Shown here piece after piece: positions 29,959-40,602 of a stretch of DNA of 64,000 bases. The translations under genes were made by a program, and so were the position numbers. Source of the stretch: Branchinecta lynchi (Eukaryota; Arthropoda; Branchiopoda; Anostraca; Branchinectidae); assembly GCA_023053575.1 (NCBI GenBank), contig JAKZAP010000016.1, forward strand, positions 8,118,046 through 8,182,045, written 5' to 3'. Positions within the stretch are counted from its first letter, which is position 1. Each line of letters begins with the position of its first letter. The notes beneath the pieces are model-generated. The model saw only the letters and a program-made list of their open reading frames with translations. It did not search any database and was not told the origin of the DNA.

Positions 29959-30419
29959 CAGGGGCGCCACGAAGGGTGGAGGCGCCCCCCCCCCCAATGC
30001 TGTCGGCCAGTCGGTAAAAAATAACCGAGTTGAATGACCGAGTTGATTTTTTTCATGAAAACAGTCTGTTTTTCTGAAAATTGGTCGATTTTTCGTCAAA
30101 ATAGTCGGTTCTTCTGAAAATCAGTGGGTTTTTCTGAAAGTCAGTCCATTTTTTTCAAAAATGTCATTTTTTTGTTGACACAAGAAACAAAATCTTGTAT
30201 GCTTTTGTCAGGCGTCGGTCGACTCGTCGACACATCGGGTTCTTTTTTTTTATTAAATTAAATCCTGCAGTATTTGTCGGGCAAATTTTTTTTTTTCAAA
30301 AATGTCATTATTTTTGTTGAAAACAGTCGTTTTTTCTGCAGAAAAAGTAGGTAAAAATTACCAGCCAGTCGGTAAATGCCTCCCCCCCCCCCCAAACATT
30401 TCGGCTAGTAATGCCTCTG
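29959..30419 (+). mobile_element. Family G non-autonomous hAT element, complete
   Basis: Starts CAGGGGCGCCACGAAGGG and ends GTAATGCCTCTG, flanked by a perfect 8-bp duplication CTAATAGT (29951-29958 and 30420-30427), diagnostic of hAT elements. The interior is alternating GTCGGT/AAAACAGTCGGTTTTTCTG words and homopolymer C tracts just inside both ends. Confidence 0.88.
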
Positions 30420-30816
30420 CTAATAGTAAGTATTTGCTTACCATGCTCGGGAACGTGGTAACTACGCATCTCTGTAATGTGATTGGTCGGATTAGCCCGT
30501 GGCATGATGTTCTGCTGGAAAATAGAAAAATCGTTCCAGCCTTGACGGCAAAAAGCCAGAATTCGTGACGTCATGCGTATTAACTACGGTAAGTAGGGTT
30601 GAACACGCTCAGTGTGGGCACCTAGCTTAATGCCCCGAGGACTCCTCGGGGAATCAAGAGGAACGGCGAGAATAGAGGGAGTCACTCCACCTCCGCGTAC
30701 CGAAACAGCGAGAAAACGGGGAATGCTTCCAACATCGATTTTGTTCGAAAAAGAAATATGCAGTTGCCGAAATTACTTTTGATCCAGTTTATTTTTGGTT
30801 TTGCTTATTCTGATTG

Positions 30817-32107
30817 TTTTTGGGATCCCAAAACGTAAGTGGAGGGATACCTATGACATCGCAAAAGTTGTCTGTCCGTCCGTCTGTAAGCACGATAACT
30901 CTCGAAGGGAATGAGATATTTCGATGAAAGTTGGTGTGAGGATTCGTTGGGTCGTCGGACCAGTCAAGTTCGTAGATGGGCTTTGTAGCCCTACATTTAG
31001 GTGTGGGGGAGGGGATTCAAATTAAGGTTCAAACAAAATATTTTGAAACAGCTAATGTGATAGTCGATTATGGGGTAACAAGACATGCTGAGCACGATGG
31101 TGAATGTCATCGGACGAGTAGTTCGCCCGGAATCCGGCCAAAACCGGAAAGTTTGTTAAAAGTAAAAGTTTTATTTGAAGTTGATTAGATGTTCGATTTA
31201 GGGGTAGCAAGACGTGCTGAAGACGTGGTGAAAACCATTTTCTCGACCGACTAGCAGTTTGCCCGGAATCCGGCCGAAACCGGAAAGTTTGTTAAAATTA
31301 GAAGTTTTATTTCGAGTTGATTAGATGTTCGATTTAGGGCAAGAAGACATGTTGAACATTTATGTGAAAACAATTTTCTACCCGGACATGTAGTTCGCCG
31401 GGAATCCGGCGAAAACCGAAAAGTTGGTTAAAAGTAAAAGTTTAATCTGAAGTTGATTAAATGTTTGATTTATGGGTAAAAAGACATGCCGAACACGATG
31501 GTGAAAATCATAAATTTCTCGCTGGACAACTAGTTCGCCCGGAATCCGGCCAAAACCGGAAAATTTGTTAAAAGCAAAAGTTCGATTAGATGACAGATTA
31601 AGGGGTAAGAAGAGAATTTGAGTCGGTTTATGACAATGGTTTTTTACCCGGACATATAATTGTTCCGGAATCCGGTTGCAACCGTATTTTTTTTTTAAGT
31701 CAAACTTTTATTTAAAGTTGATTAGATGTTCTTTATAGGGATATGGAGATACGCTGGTTTTGTTTCTGTAATTTTTTTTTTGCTGGACTCTTATATTCAA
31801 ACAATGTTTACACGGATACGTCAGCTCTGATTTTGAAAAATCAGAGCTGACGTATCCGTGTAAACATTGTTTGAATAAATGTTTCAAAGTCAGCTTGGGC
31901 TCAAAGAATATTTTGCTGGACTCGCTCGGAGATCGGCAGGAAGTCTCGGTCAGTATCGTCAAAATAGATATGGCTTATAGAGGTATATCTAAACTTGGTT
32001 TTCTCTGATGATTACCCTCTCCAAGACTGGATCTGGCGAAGACAAGACTCGATTGTCTGAATCAAATATTAGATTTTTGGGATCCCATCGACACCTTCGG
32101 TCTTGTT
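30817..32107 (+). mobile_element. Family A element, copy 3
   Basis: TTTTTGGGATCCCAAAACG start; modules with CGGAATCCGG at about 31128, 31265, 31402 and 31540; end GGGATCCCATCGACACC then TTCGGTCTTGTT. A family L hairpin sits inside it at 31795. Confidence 0.85.
31795..31912 (+). mobile_element. Family L hairpin, copy 2 (perfect 40-bp arms)
   Basis: 31795-31834 and 31837-31876 are exact inverted repeats of 40 bp with a 2-base loop, reading ATTCAAACAATGTTTACACG...GCTCTGATTTT. The tail AAAGTCAGCTTGGGCTCAAAG (31886-31906) and AATATT follow. Inserted in a family A copy. Confidence 0.85.
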
Positions 32108-32387
32108 AATCAACCAAACGGTCTGATTGTTTTCATCGCACCAATACCTGCAAAAATTGCTTACCCTCCGAATCTGAAAGGGAGTTTGTTTTTATGAAAG
32201 TAATGATAATCGGTGAATTCCTACGGGGACTCGCGAGAATTCGGGGGGTTAGTCCCAGGTTCATACAAAAACGCGGGGGCTCCTCAAGTCAAGTGGAATC
32301 CTCGGGGAACGGCGACAGCGCGCCTTATGAATGAGAGAATGCCGAAGCAGTGTTGCCAGACGGTGCGCATTTGCGCTAGTTGGGCGG

Positions 32388-33680
32388 TTTTTGGGATCCC
32401 AAAACGTAAGTGGAGGGATACCTATGACATCGCAAAAGTTGTCCGTCCGTCCGTCTGTAAGCACGATAACTCTCGAAGGGAATGAGATATTTTGATGAAA
32501 CTTGGTGTGAGGGTTCGTTGGGTCGTCGGACCAGTCAAGTTCGTAGATGGGCTTTGTAGCTCTACATTTAGGGGTGGGGGAGGGGATTCAAATTAAGGGA
32601 CAAACAAAATGTTTTGAAACAGCTAAGTAGTTCGCCCGGAATCCGGCCAAAACCGGAAAGTTTGTTGAAAGTAAAAGTTTTATTTGAAGTTGATTAGGTG
32701 TTCGATTTAGGGGTAGGAAGACATGCTGAAGACTATGGTGAAAATTATTTTCTCGACGGACAAGTATTTCGCCCGGAATCCGGCCCAAACCGGAAAGTTT
32801 GTTGAAAGTAAAAGTTTATTTGAAATTGATTAGGTGTTCGATTTCGGGGTAGGAAGACATGCTGAAGACGATGGTGAAAACTATTTTCTCGACGGACAAG
32901 TATTTCGCCCGGAATCCGGCCCAAACCGGAAAGTTTGTTGAAAGTAAAAGTTTTATTTGAAGTTGATTAAATGTTCGATTTAGAGGTAGGAGACATGCTG
33001 AAGACGATGGTGAAAACCATTTTCTCGACGAGCAAGTATTTCGACCGGAATCCGGCCCAAACCGGAAAGTTTGTCAAAATTAAAAGTTTTATTTGGAGTT
33101 GATTAGATGTTCGATTTAGGGCAAGAAGACATGCTGAACACTTATGTGAAAACAAGTTTCTACCCGGACATGTAGTTCGTCCGGAATCCGGCCAAAACCG
33201 GAAAACTGTTGGAAGTCAAAGTTTTATTTCTAGCTGATTAGATAAGCGATTTAGGGGTAAGAAGAGTCCCTGTATGACAATCATATTTTACCCGGACATA
33301 TAGTTCGACCGGAATCGGGCTGGAATCGGAAAATTTGTTATAAGCTAAATTTCTATTTGAAGTTGATTAGATGTTCATTACTGGGGAAAGAAGATACCCT
33401 GATTTCGTGTTTGAGCTTTCTTTTTTCGCCGGACAAGTAGTTCTGGAGTTCGGCTGGAACCGGGAAATTAGCAGAAGTGGCAGGAAGTTTTCGTCAAAAC
33501 AGATATGATAGGGGTAAACACACATGCTGAAATTAGCTATTTGGCCTTAATCTGTTTCTGAATTTTAATTGTAAAAATGTTCAAGGAGTCTGGCGAAGAC
33601 TGGATCTGGCTAAGACAAGACCCTGTTGTCTGGATCAGATATTGAATTTTTGGGATCCCATCGAAACCTTTGGTCTTATT
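32388..33680 (+). mobile_element. Family A element, copy 4
   Basis: TTTTTGGGATCCCAAAACG at 32388; short GTCCGTCCGTC tract; modules of about 137 bp; end TTTTTGGGATCCCATCG then TTTGGTCTTATT. Very close to copy 1 in module sequence. Confidence 0.87.
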
Positions 33681-33824
33681 GATGTGGCTGCGCGTCGAAT
33701 ATTTCAGGTATGCGCATTGCGTAATCTTTTCGTATTTCCCTAAATCTCGGCGTGAATTGGGCGCTTTTGCTAACCACATATCTTAAAAGAGAAAACCAGA
33801 TATGGAATTGTAAATACCACTTAA

Positions 33825-34104
33825 GGCGTATTCTCACCGTTCCCCGAAGACTCCTCGGGGAATCCACTTTATTGTTGTTGTTTTTTTATTCTGATTGTTT
33901 TTAATTAATTTTACATTGCACCAACACCAGCGAAAATTGATTCCCCTCCGAATTTGAAATGGAGCCCTTTTTGATGATGGCGATGATAGTCGGAGCATTT
34001 CCCATCGATGGAGACTCGCGAGAATATTGGGAGTGAGTCCATGGGACAAACAAAAACGCGGGGACTCCTCAAATGGAGTCCTCGGGGAACGGCGAGAATA
34101 CGCC
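33825..34104. mobile_element. Family K MITE, copy 2 (internally deleted)
   Basis: GGCGTATTCTCACCGTTCCC / GGGAACGGCGAGAATACGCC inverted ends, preceded by TTAA (33821-33824) and followed by TTTA. Shares TCTGATTGTTTTTAATTAAT and CACCAACACCAGCGA with 43466-43879. Confidence 0.8.
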
Positions 34105-34460
34105 TTTAGTCATTTTATATTTAGAGATTGAGGGTTGCGGGGATTCCAATTTCCGAATCCTTATCAAATGTCAAAAACTTTCATTCGAGAACACCATGTA
34201 ATGGTCATGCGGGTTCAGAATGTGATTCCCTCTCTACTGTTAAAGCTTTTGTATGCCAGCGAGTTAACCGCACGCTGAGTGCTACCTTGGTTTGCTGAAA
34301 ATAGAAATAGAGGCATTTCTATCCAAAATGGATTGGAGGGGGAGGTTCAGGACTCAAGGTCTTCAACGAGTGGCTAGTTCTATTTACCGACCTTTTCAAA
34401 ACTTATATTTAAGAAAAAATGTTTCACAAATTCATGGCGCTTTGCGCCGACTCTTTTCTC
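34105..34460 (-). other. Intergenic with a family G scrap
   Basis: TTATATTTAAGAAAAAATG...GGCGCTTTGCGCCGACTC (34405-34452) resembles family G interior; the rest is unassigned. Confidence 0.4.
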
Positions 34461-35513
34461 TTTTTTGGGATCCCAAAACGTAAGTGAGGGATACCTATGA
34501 CATCGCAAAAGTTGTCCGTCTGTCCGTCCGTCTGTAAGAACGATAACTCTCTAAGGAAATGGGATATTCTTATGAAACTTGGTGTCAGGTTTCGTTGGGT
34601 CGTCGGACCAGTCGAGTTCGTAGATGGGCTTTGTAGCCCTACATTTAGGGGTGGGGGAGGGGGTTCAAATTATTGGGCAAACAAAATATTTTGAAACAGC
34701 TAATGTTATAGTCGATTATGGGGTAAGAAGACATGCTGAGTACGATGGTGAAAACCAGTTTGTCATCGGACAAGTAGTTCGCCCGGAATCCGGCCAAAAA
34801 CGGAAAGTTTGTTAAAAGTAAAAGTTTTATTTGAAGTTGATTAGATGTTCGATTTAGGGGTAGGAGACATGCTGAAGACGATGGTGAAAACCATTTTCTC
34901 GACCGACAAGTAGTTCACCCGGAATCCGGCCGAAACCGGAATGTTTGTTAAAATTAAAAGTTTTATTTCGAGTTGATTAGATGTTCGACTTAGGGCAAGA
35001 AGACATGTTGAACACTTATGTGAAAACAATTTTCTACCCGGACATGTAGTTCGCCCGGAATCCGGCCAAAACCGGAAAATTGTTAGAAGTTAAAGTTTTA
35101 TTTCTAGTTGATTAGATAACCGATTTGTGGGTAAGGAGAGATGCTGAATCCGTGTGTGATAGTTACATTTTACCCGGACATATAGTTCGACCGGAATCCG
35201 GCTGGAGTCGGAAATTTTTTTATAAGTTAAATTTTTATTTGAAGTTGATTAGATGTTCAGTATTGAGGAAAGAAGATGCCCTGAGTTCGTTTTTCAGCTT
35301 TCTTTTTTCGCCGGACAAGTAGTTCTCGAGTTCGGCCGAAACCGGGATATTGGCAGAAGTGTCAGGAAGTTTTCGTCAAAACAGATGTGACTTACAGGGG
35401 TAAGTAAACACACATGCTGAATCCGTATCTGAACTTGGTTTTCTCAGATTATTAGCTATTTGGCCTTTTAGATATTGAATTTTTGGGATCCCATCGAAAC
35501 CTTTGGTCTTGTT
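34461..35513 (+). mobile_element. Family A element, copy 5
   Basis: TTTTTTGGGATCCCAAAACG, GTCCGTCCGTCTGT, four modules, TTTTTGGGATCCCATCG and TTTGGTCTTGTT. It ends about 170 bp before the putative CMTR2 first exon. Confidence 0.85.
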
Positions 35514-35681
35514 TTTTACGGGCTGACCAAACATTTGAGGGGGGGGGGGGGCATCTAATTTCAGCCGAAAAAGGAAAATAGCGAAAATGCGACCAGTGCG
35601 CATTTTGCTTCTCTTGCTGTGCAGTGTCAAGCATCTGGCAACTACGGCGTAATCTGGTGAACATTTTAAATAAGATAAGAC

Positions 35682-35780
35682 ATGGGCGCCGACGATCCTA
35701 GATTTGAATATTTTGTGCTTAATAGTTTAGAACAGAATGTTATAACCAACTTAAACCAGATTTGTGATGATCCAGGAAAG
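35682..35780 (+). CDS. CMTR2: CMTR2, putative first coding exon
   Basis: ATG at 35682 begins MGADDPRFEYFVLNSLEQNV and stays open for 33 codons to AAG|GTAATA at 35781, phase 0, which fits the phase-0 start of exon 2. The DPRFEYFVLNSLEQ stretch could correspond to the poorly conserved N-terminus of CMTR2 (human ...DIFELFAKNFSY...). It lies in unique DNA just after a transposon and is the best candidate start, but I rely on phase, position and coding look. An intervening exon could be missing. With all seven exons (99+162+54+251+134+313+664 bp) the model is 559 codons; human CMTR2 is 770 aa. Confidence 0.5.
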
Positions 35781-36200
35781 GTAATATTTCCGTACGGTAT
35801 CTGTCGTAAGGTCCTTGGTTAGGCTAGGCAAGTCCCTCCTCATCCTCGTGAAGCAGGCCTATCAAATTTAGGCTACTTATTTTTGAAAAATTTATGTGCA
35901 CTATTTTGTATGATCTTAACTTGCCAATCCTTTTTGCTAATACTTATTGTCTTTGTGTCACCTCAGTCAGCAAGTTCCCAAAAAAGTAATATTGTAGACG
36001 ACAGGGGACGTCATGACAGCGTCACAAGCCTTTTACCTTTGCAGTACCTTTGGGGCGGGCACGTCTGGTTTGTGCAGATGGACTTGAAAATGTGCTGACG
36101 AAACGCGCCGTTGCCGCTTCGCCAGAGAAGAACCGGGGTAAAACTAACTATAATGCATCCATAGAGATTATTCCTTTGATGTAATTTTGTATATTAAAAT
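35781..36200. other. CMTR2 intron 1 start
   Basis: A 71-codon frame 35883-36098 with a hydrophobic start is seen; no family match, not called. Confidence 0.35.
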
Positions 36201-36385
36201 TCAGATACTTGGCTTTTCATTCTACCTTTCAATAAAAAGCGAAGCTTGCAACGGCTGTACCAAGAACAAGTTAAACTAAGCGGCGCAGGCGAAATTTTTA
36301 AAATCTGCCTTTTTTCTTGAAGAATTTAGCTATACCTACCATACAAGTTCTAGCTTTTAACGTGTTTCTGACCCCAAGAACACGA
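36201..36385 (+). repeat. Family I repeat, copy 1
   Basis: Shares CTTTTCATT..., GCGAAGCTTGCAACGGCTGT, AAATCTGCCTTT and TACCATACAAGTTCTAGC with 55285-55450. Ends not defined. Confidence 0.55.
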
Positions 36386-37047
36386 TGATCTGACCACCAT
36401 AGAACATGATGTGCCGACGAGTCGACCGACGCCCGACAAAAATATAAAAAATGTATTTCTTCAGGATTCCTTATGTATAAAAAAAAACGATGTGCCGACG
36501 AGAGTATCGAGGCATGACAAAAACATGAAGAATTCGATTTCTTCAGTGTTTTGCCAGACAAATGTTTGCAGGATTTCGTTTCTTGCTTATAAAAAGAACC
36601 CAATGTGCCGACGAGTCGACAGACGGCTGACAAAAGCATGCACAATTTTCTTTCAATTGTGTTTGCCGGCGCTTCGCGCCGACAAACAAGTGAACTTTCG
36701 CCGGGCTTCGCCCAAAGAAAGTACTTACCCAAGACCTTTGGGGGGGGAGTCCCCCCCCCCATAGTGATGCCCCTGGCCTAGGCTATTGCCTGTAGTAGGC
36801 TCAGAGTACCTAGGCTAACGCTGTATGCTTTTTGGAACTTCTTCTTTTACTTTTGAGACTGCTGCTTGATATGAACATCTGTAGAAGAACAAAGAAGAAT
36901 TAGAACGACAGATCCTCTCTGCTCCAGTCATACACAAATCCTCAATGTTTGGGCATGGTGCCCCAACGTCTTGGCATGCCTGGACGTATGGGTATGGTGC
37001 CTATACTCCAGGGCACCATGCCCTGGAGCATGGGCATGGTACCCCTG
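36386..37047. other. Mixed repeats with G/C tract and GGGCATGGTGCCC palindromes
   Basis: GTGCCGACGAGTCGAC recurs at about 36411, 36490 and 36604. A hAT-like GTGATGCCCCTGG end with a C10 tract lies at 36750-36776. Near 36950-37045 the word GGGCATGGTGCCC/GGGCACCATGCCC alternates. A possible exon-like stretch from 36888 is discussed in the findings. Confidence 0.4.
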
Positions 37048-37722
37048 TGAAATCTGATTAAACTGACACTGGCTATATACCTAAATATGATCTTCTTCCT
37101 GTCCTAGATCAAAAGATACCTGATTTCACTTTCTATCCAGCCTTATTTTCCAATTTTCAAAAATGTTAGAGCACTTCCAAGATACAGAGAGTTTTGTGCA
37201 GGCCACTTCTTTCCCAGTGGGTTTACTCTATCCTTTTCCAGGTAATTGCCACTAGGTTACTCAATCCTTTTCCATGTTGTCAAAAAGTCAAAAGTCAGAG
37301 TAAAAAAAAGTAAAAAAAAATCACTCAAAATAAATACAGTAAAAGGTAAACAATCTAAAAGAAATATGTGCTCCAGGGAACAGATTAAAAAGCTTGCCTC
37401 ATAAATGCTACCTAGCAGCATAAATATTCTTTGAGCCCATGCTGACTTTGAAACATTTATTCAAAGAATGTTTACAACGGATACGTCAGCTATGATTCTT
37501 CATCAGCTACCCCCTCCCTGATGAAGAATCATAGCTGACGTATCTGTCATAAACATTAGAAGAGAAGTGGCATCCAAAAAACTCTATGTATCTTGGAAGT
37601 GCTCTAGCATTTTGTATAAAATGAGGTTGGATAGAAAGTAAAATCAGGTATCTTTTGATCTAGGATAGGAAGAAGACCCTATTTAGGTATGGAACCAGTC
37701 TCAGTTAAACCAAATTATGGTA
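37048..37722. mobile_element. Family M fold-back element enclosing a family L hairpin
   Basis: CTAGATCAAAAGATACCTGA...AGAGCACTTCCAAGATACAG at about 37105-37190 is inverted as TATCTTGGAAGTGCTCTAGC...TCAGGTATCTTTTGATCTAG at about 37588-37664; arms extend to roughly 165 bp each. Between the arms are A-rich sequence and the L hairpin 37422-37557. Confidence 0.75.
37422..37557 (-). mobile_element. Family L hairpin, copy 3
   Basis: Tail first on this strand (AATATTCTTTGAGCCCATGC), then AATGTTTACAACGGATACG... pairing with ...CGTATCTGTCATAAACATT around GATTCTTCATCAG/CTGATGAAGAATC. The loop is C-rich (CTACCCCCTCC). Confidence 0.75.
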
Positions 37723-37782
37723 AAAATTTTATGTCGTAAAATTATGATTTATGACATAATTTTACTGAGTTAATCAAAAGCT

Positions 37783-38219
37783 GTGTTGGCTGAGAATTTT
37801 AACCGTCTTGCCACTTCTCTGTCAGCAAAGAGTCTTTCAGTTACTGCTGGTAAATGGCAGTTTTTTGTTGTAAATAGCACCGTGGAAGGATTTGAATGTC
37901 TTGGTTGTGGTAATGGGATTATTTTTTCAGCATGTGATATAGTGACGTACTTAGGGATCCGATATGCATCGTCAGCTAAGGTTTCTCAGTCTATAATGTG
38001 AATCATATACAAGAAAGAATTCGCAAGGCATTTGGCCTCTTAATTCGTTTTCATGGGCGATACAGGAAAGACATCCTCGGGTCATTGTTCACCGTTGTTG
38101 CTTTACCTCATGTTCTTTTTGCTGCAACAATCGTAGAAAATTTTCGAATTTGCGACATACCTGCTATTAAAATTTCATATTTCAAAATTTCTCCTTGGGT
38201 TCCCCATTTCTTTCAGTAA
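37783..38219 (+). pseudogene. LINE reverse transcriptase thumb fragment
   Basis: Two frames separated by a stop or shift at about 37998 read TYLGIRYASSAKVSQSI and then NHIQERIRKAFGLLIRFHGR, followed by LPHVLFAATIVENFRICDIP. This is the YLG...A..I..R...A...L segment that follows the catalytic box in non-LTR RTs. Catalytic motifs are absent. It resembles the lineage at 14592-15720. Confidence 0.7.
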
Positions 38220-38232
38220 TTCGCGGAAACTT

Positions 38233-39292
38233 GTATGGAACTTGTACGGAAACTTGTATGTGCTGGCTCCCGTTCCGGTAGTAAGTGGAAATAGCTCACG
38301 AACACTTCATCTCACCAGCTTCTCGTCCGGTAATCTCACGGGATTGTGTACTCAGAAGCTAGGAAGCCGGTAGTTGATACCGGAAACTGTACAATTGGAG
38401 CTTGTGTTCCGGTAGTGTCTATGTGGATTATAGAACTCAAGGAATAGTTTGTATGAGAGCTAGCATGCCGGGATTTTCACTGACTTAGAGAAAATAACAT
38501 AGGAAAAATTTACTACCGGAACCCATGTATTGAGAGCTAAGGTACCAGTAGCAACAACTATTTGATTGAAAATTGTCAGCTCACGGATACAGATGGCTAT
38601 GGGCTAGGGTTCCGGTAGCACAAAAAAAAAATTACAAACTCACAGACATGTGTCAATATTGACTTCTAGTCCGGCATAGCTCTTGGAACCAACTTAAAAC
38701 CAAAAAAAAACAAAAAATTGAACTCACGAACCCATGTCAGTGCAGACTAGTAAACCGGAAGTGACTATTTTTAACTCACGGAACACAACTCCTGTGGGCT
38801 AGGGTTCCGGTAGTGCCAAAATTACAAACTCATACAAGTTGGTTCCAAGAGCTATGCCGGACTAGAAGTCAATATTGACACATGTCTGTGAGTTTGTAAT
38901 TTTTTTTTTGTGCTACCGGAACCCTAGCCCATAGCCATCTGTATCCGTGAGCTGACAATTTTCAATCAAATAGTTGTTGCTACTGGTACCTTAGCTCTCA
39001 ATACATGGGTTCCGGTAGTAAATTTTTCCTATGTTATTTTCTCTAAGTCAGTGAAAATCCCGGAATCCTAGCTCTCATACAAACTATTCCGTGAGTTCTA
39101 CATTCCACGTAGACACTACCGAAACACAAGCTCCAATTGTACAGTTTACGGTATGAACTACCGGCTTCCTAGCTTCTGAGTACACAATTACGTGAGACTA
39201 CCGGACGAGAAGCTGGTTCGATGAAGTTTCCGTGAGCTATTTCCACTTACTACCGGAACGGGAGCCAGCACATACAAGTTTCCGTTAGTCAA
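38233..39292. mobile_element. Large fold-back (family J), 460-bp inverted arms
   Basis: The left arm 38233-38695 runs GTATGTGCTGGCTCCCGTTC ... GCATAGCTCTTGGAACCAAC. It is inverted as the right arm 38838-39292, GTTGGTTCCAAGAGCTATGC ... GGGAGCCAGCACATAC. A loop of about 140 bp lies between. The arms contain scattered ACCGGAA/TTCCGGT words. Minus-strand frames in the right arm and in its duplicate (39753-39998) are by-products. Confidence 0.85.
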
Positions 39293-39548
39293 TGACGTCA
39301 GATTCCGGAATCGCAGCTCATATGGTTTGCTTTCCGTGAGAACTACCGGTTCCGTGTCCCCTAGGACATAAAGTACGACTCTCGGTTCCCTAGACAGTGC
39401 CATTTAATTTAGTACTTTGACAGGCTGAAGCCTGGACTGCTAAGGTAACAGTAGCAGTAACTATTTGGTTGAAAATGACAGACTAGGAAACCGGAAGTGA
39501 ATATTTTTACCTCACGGAACCCAACTCGTGCGGGCTGGGGTTCTGGCT

Positions 39549-40038
39549 GACAATTTTCAATCAAATAGTTGTTGCTACTGGTACCTTAGCTCTCAATACA
39601 TGGGTTCCGGTAGTAAATTTTTCCTATGTTATTTTCTCGAAGTCAGTGAAAATCCCGGAATCCTAGCTCTCATACAAACTATTCCGTGAGTTCTACATTC
39701 CACGTAGACACTACCGAAACACAAGCTCCAATTGTACAGTTTACGGTATGAACTACCGGCTTCCTAGCTTCTGAGTACACAATTCCGTGAGGCTACCGGA
39801 CGAGAAGCTGGTGCGATGAAGTTTCCGTGAGCTATTTCCACTTACCACCGGAACGGGAGCCAGTACATACAAGTTTCCGTTAGTTAATGACGTCAGATCC
39901 CGGAATCGCAGCTCATATGGTTTGGTTTCCGTGAGAACTACCGGTTCCGTATCCCGTAGGACATAAAGTACGACTCTCGGTTCCCTAGACAGTGCCATTT
40001 AATTTAGTACTTTGACAGGCTGAAGCCTGGACTGCTAT
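39549..40038 (+). repeat. Direct duplication of the family J right arm
   Basis: 39549-40038 repeats 38953-39440 almost base for base, from CTGACAATTTTCAATCAAAT to TTTGACAGGCTGAAGCCTGG, with a handful of substitutions (for example ACGTGAGACTACC against CCGTGAGGCTACC). Confidence 0.9.
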
Positions 40039-40271
40039 AGGAAAGGGAAAAATGTTTAGTTCCAAATAATCTTTTCAGTTTTCTTTTTTCCAAGATGTTT
40101 TGTTGTTTTCATTATTTCTCCTTCATGTTCTATTACTTTTGGGTATTAGTTTGCATAATTGTCCACAGTTGGTTGTTTAAACCCTTCTTTGATCAGTTAG
40201 TAGCTAATGTAGAGGGTTTCTCAGCATTGAGTCTCTTCACACTTGACTGAGTGTTGCTGCATACATGGGTG
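40039..40271. other. CMTR2 intron 1, unassigned
   Basis: T-rich, no element end recognised. Confidence 0.4.
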
Positions 40272-40602
40272 CAGAGGCGTTACTAGCCAAAATGTTTGGG
40301 GGGGGGGGGGACGAGGCATTTACCGACTGGCTGGTAATTTTTACCGAATTTTTGTTCAGAGAAAACGACTGTTTTCAGCAACAGAAATGACATTTTTGAA
40401 AAAAATCACTGATATTCAGAAAAATCAACTATTTTGACGAAAAATCGACCAGTTTTCAGAAAAACCGACTGTTTTCATGGAAAAAAAACAACTGTTTTGA
40501 CGAAAAATTGCGGCGCTTCGCGCCGATTCGGTTAGTTTTTACCGACTGGCCGACAGTATGGAGGGGGGGCGTCCCCCCCTCCCCCCAGTCGTGACGCCCC
40601 TG
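40272..40602 (-). mobile_element. Family G hAT element, copy 2
   Basis: CAGAGGCGTTACTAGCC ... GTCGTGACGCCCCTG, G13 and C6-C8 tracts near the ends, AAAAACGACTG/TTTTCAG words inside. Flanking octamers CATGGGTG and CATGTCTT match only partly. Confidence 0.8.

Larger units (their letters stand above)
26553..30610 (-). mobile_element. Family E element split by three other elements
   Basis: Left piece GAGCGTGTTCCACCC...ATAGTAACCATTAG at 26553-26601; the right pieces resume at about 29886 (ACTATTTTCGTTCCAACCTC) and end GGGTTGAACACGCTC at 30610. Between them sit family D (26602-29436), family B (29441-29881) and family G (29959-30419). CTATTTT occurs on both sides of the D+B block and may be its target duplication. 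Confidence 0.75.
30632..32330 (+). mobile_element. Family K element split by a family A insertion
   Basis: CCCCGAGGACTCCTCGGGG...TTATTCTGATTGTTTT (30632-30820) continues after the A copy as TCTGATTGTTTTCATCGCAC...TCCTCGGGGAACGGCGACAG (32120-32330). CTGATTGTTTT appears on both sides and may be the A target duplication. The left terminus is eroded. Confidence 0.75.

Noticed and set aside
35883..36098. 71-codon frame after CMTR2 exon 1 with a hydrophobic start and an acceptor-like CTTTGCAG inside
   Set aside because: The piece after the acceptor ends in TGA after 17 codons with no homology to CMTR2.
39188..39998. Two similar minus-strand frames (71 and 81 codons) starting MALSREPRVVLYVL
   Set aside because: They lie in the right arm of fold-back J and its direct duplicate; similarity reflects DNA duplication and there is no known domain.
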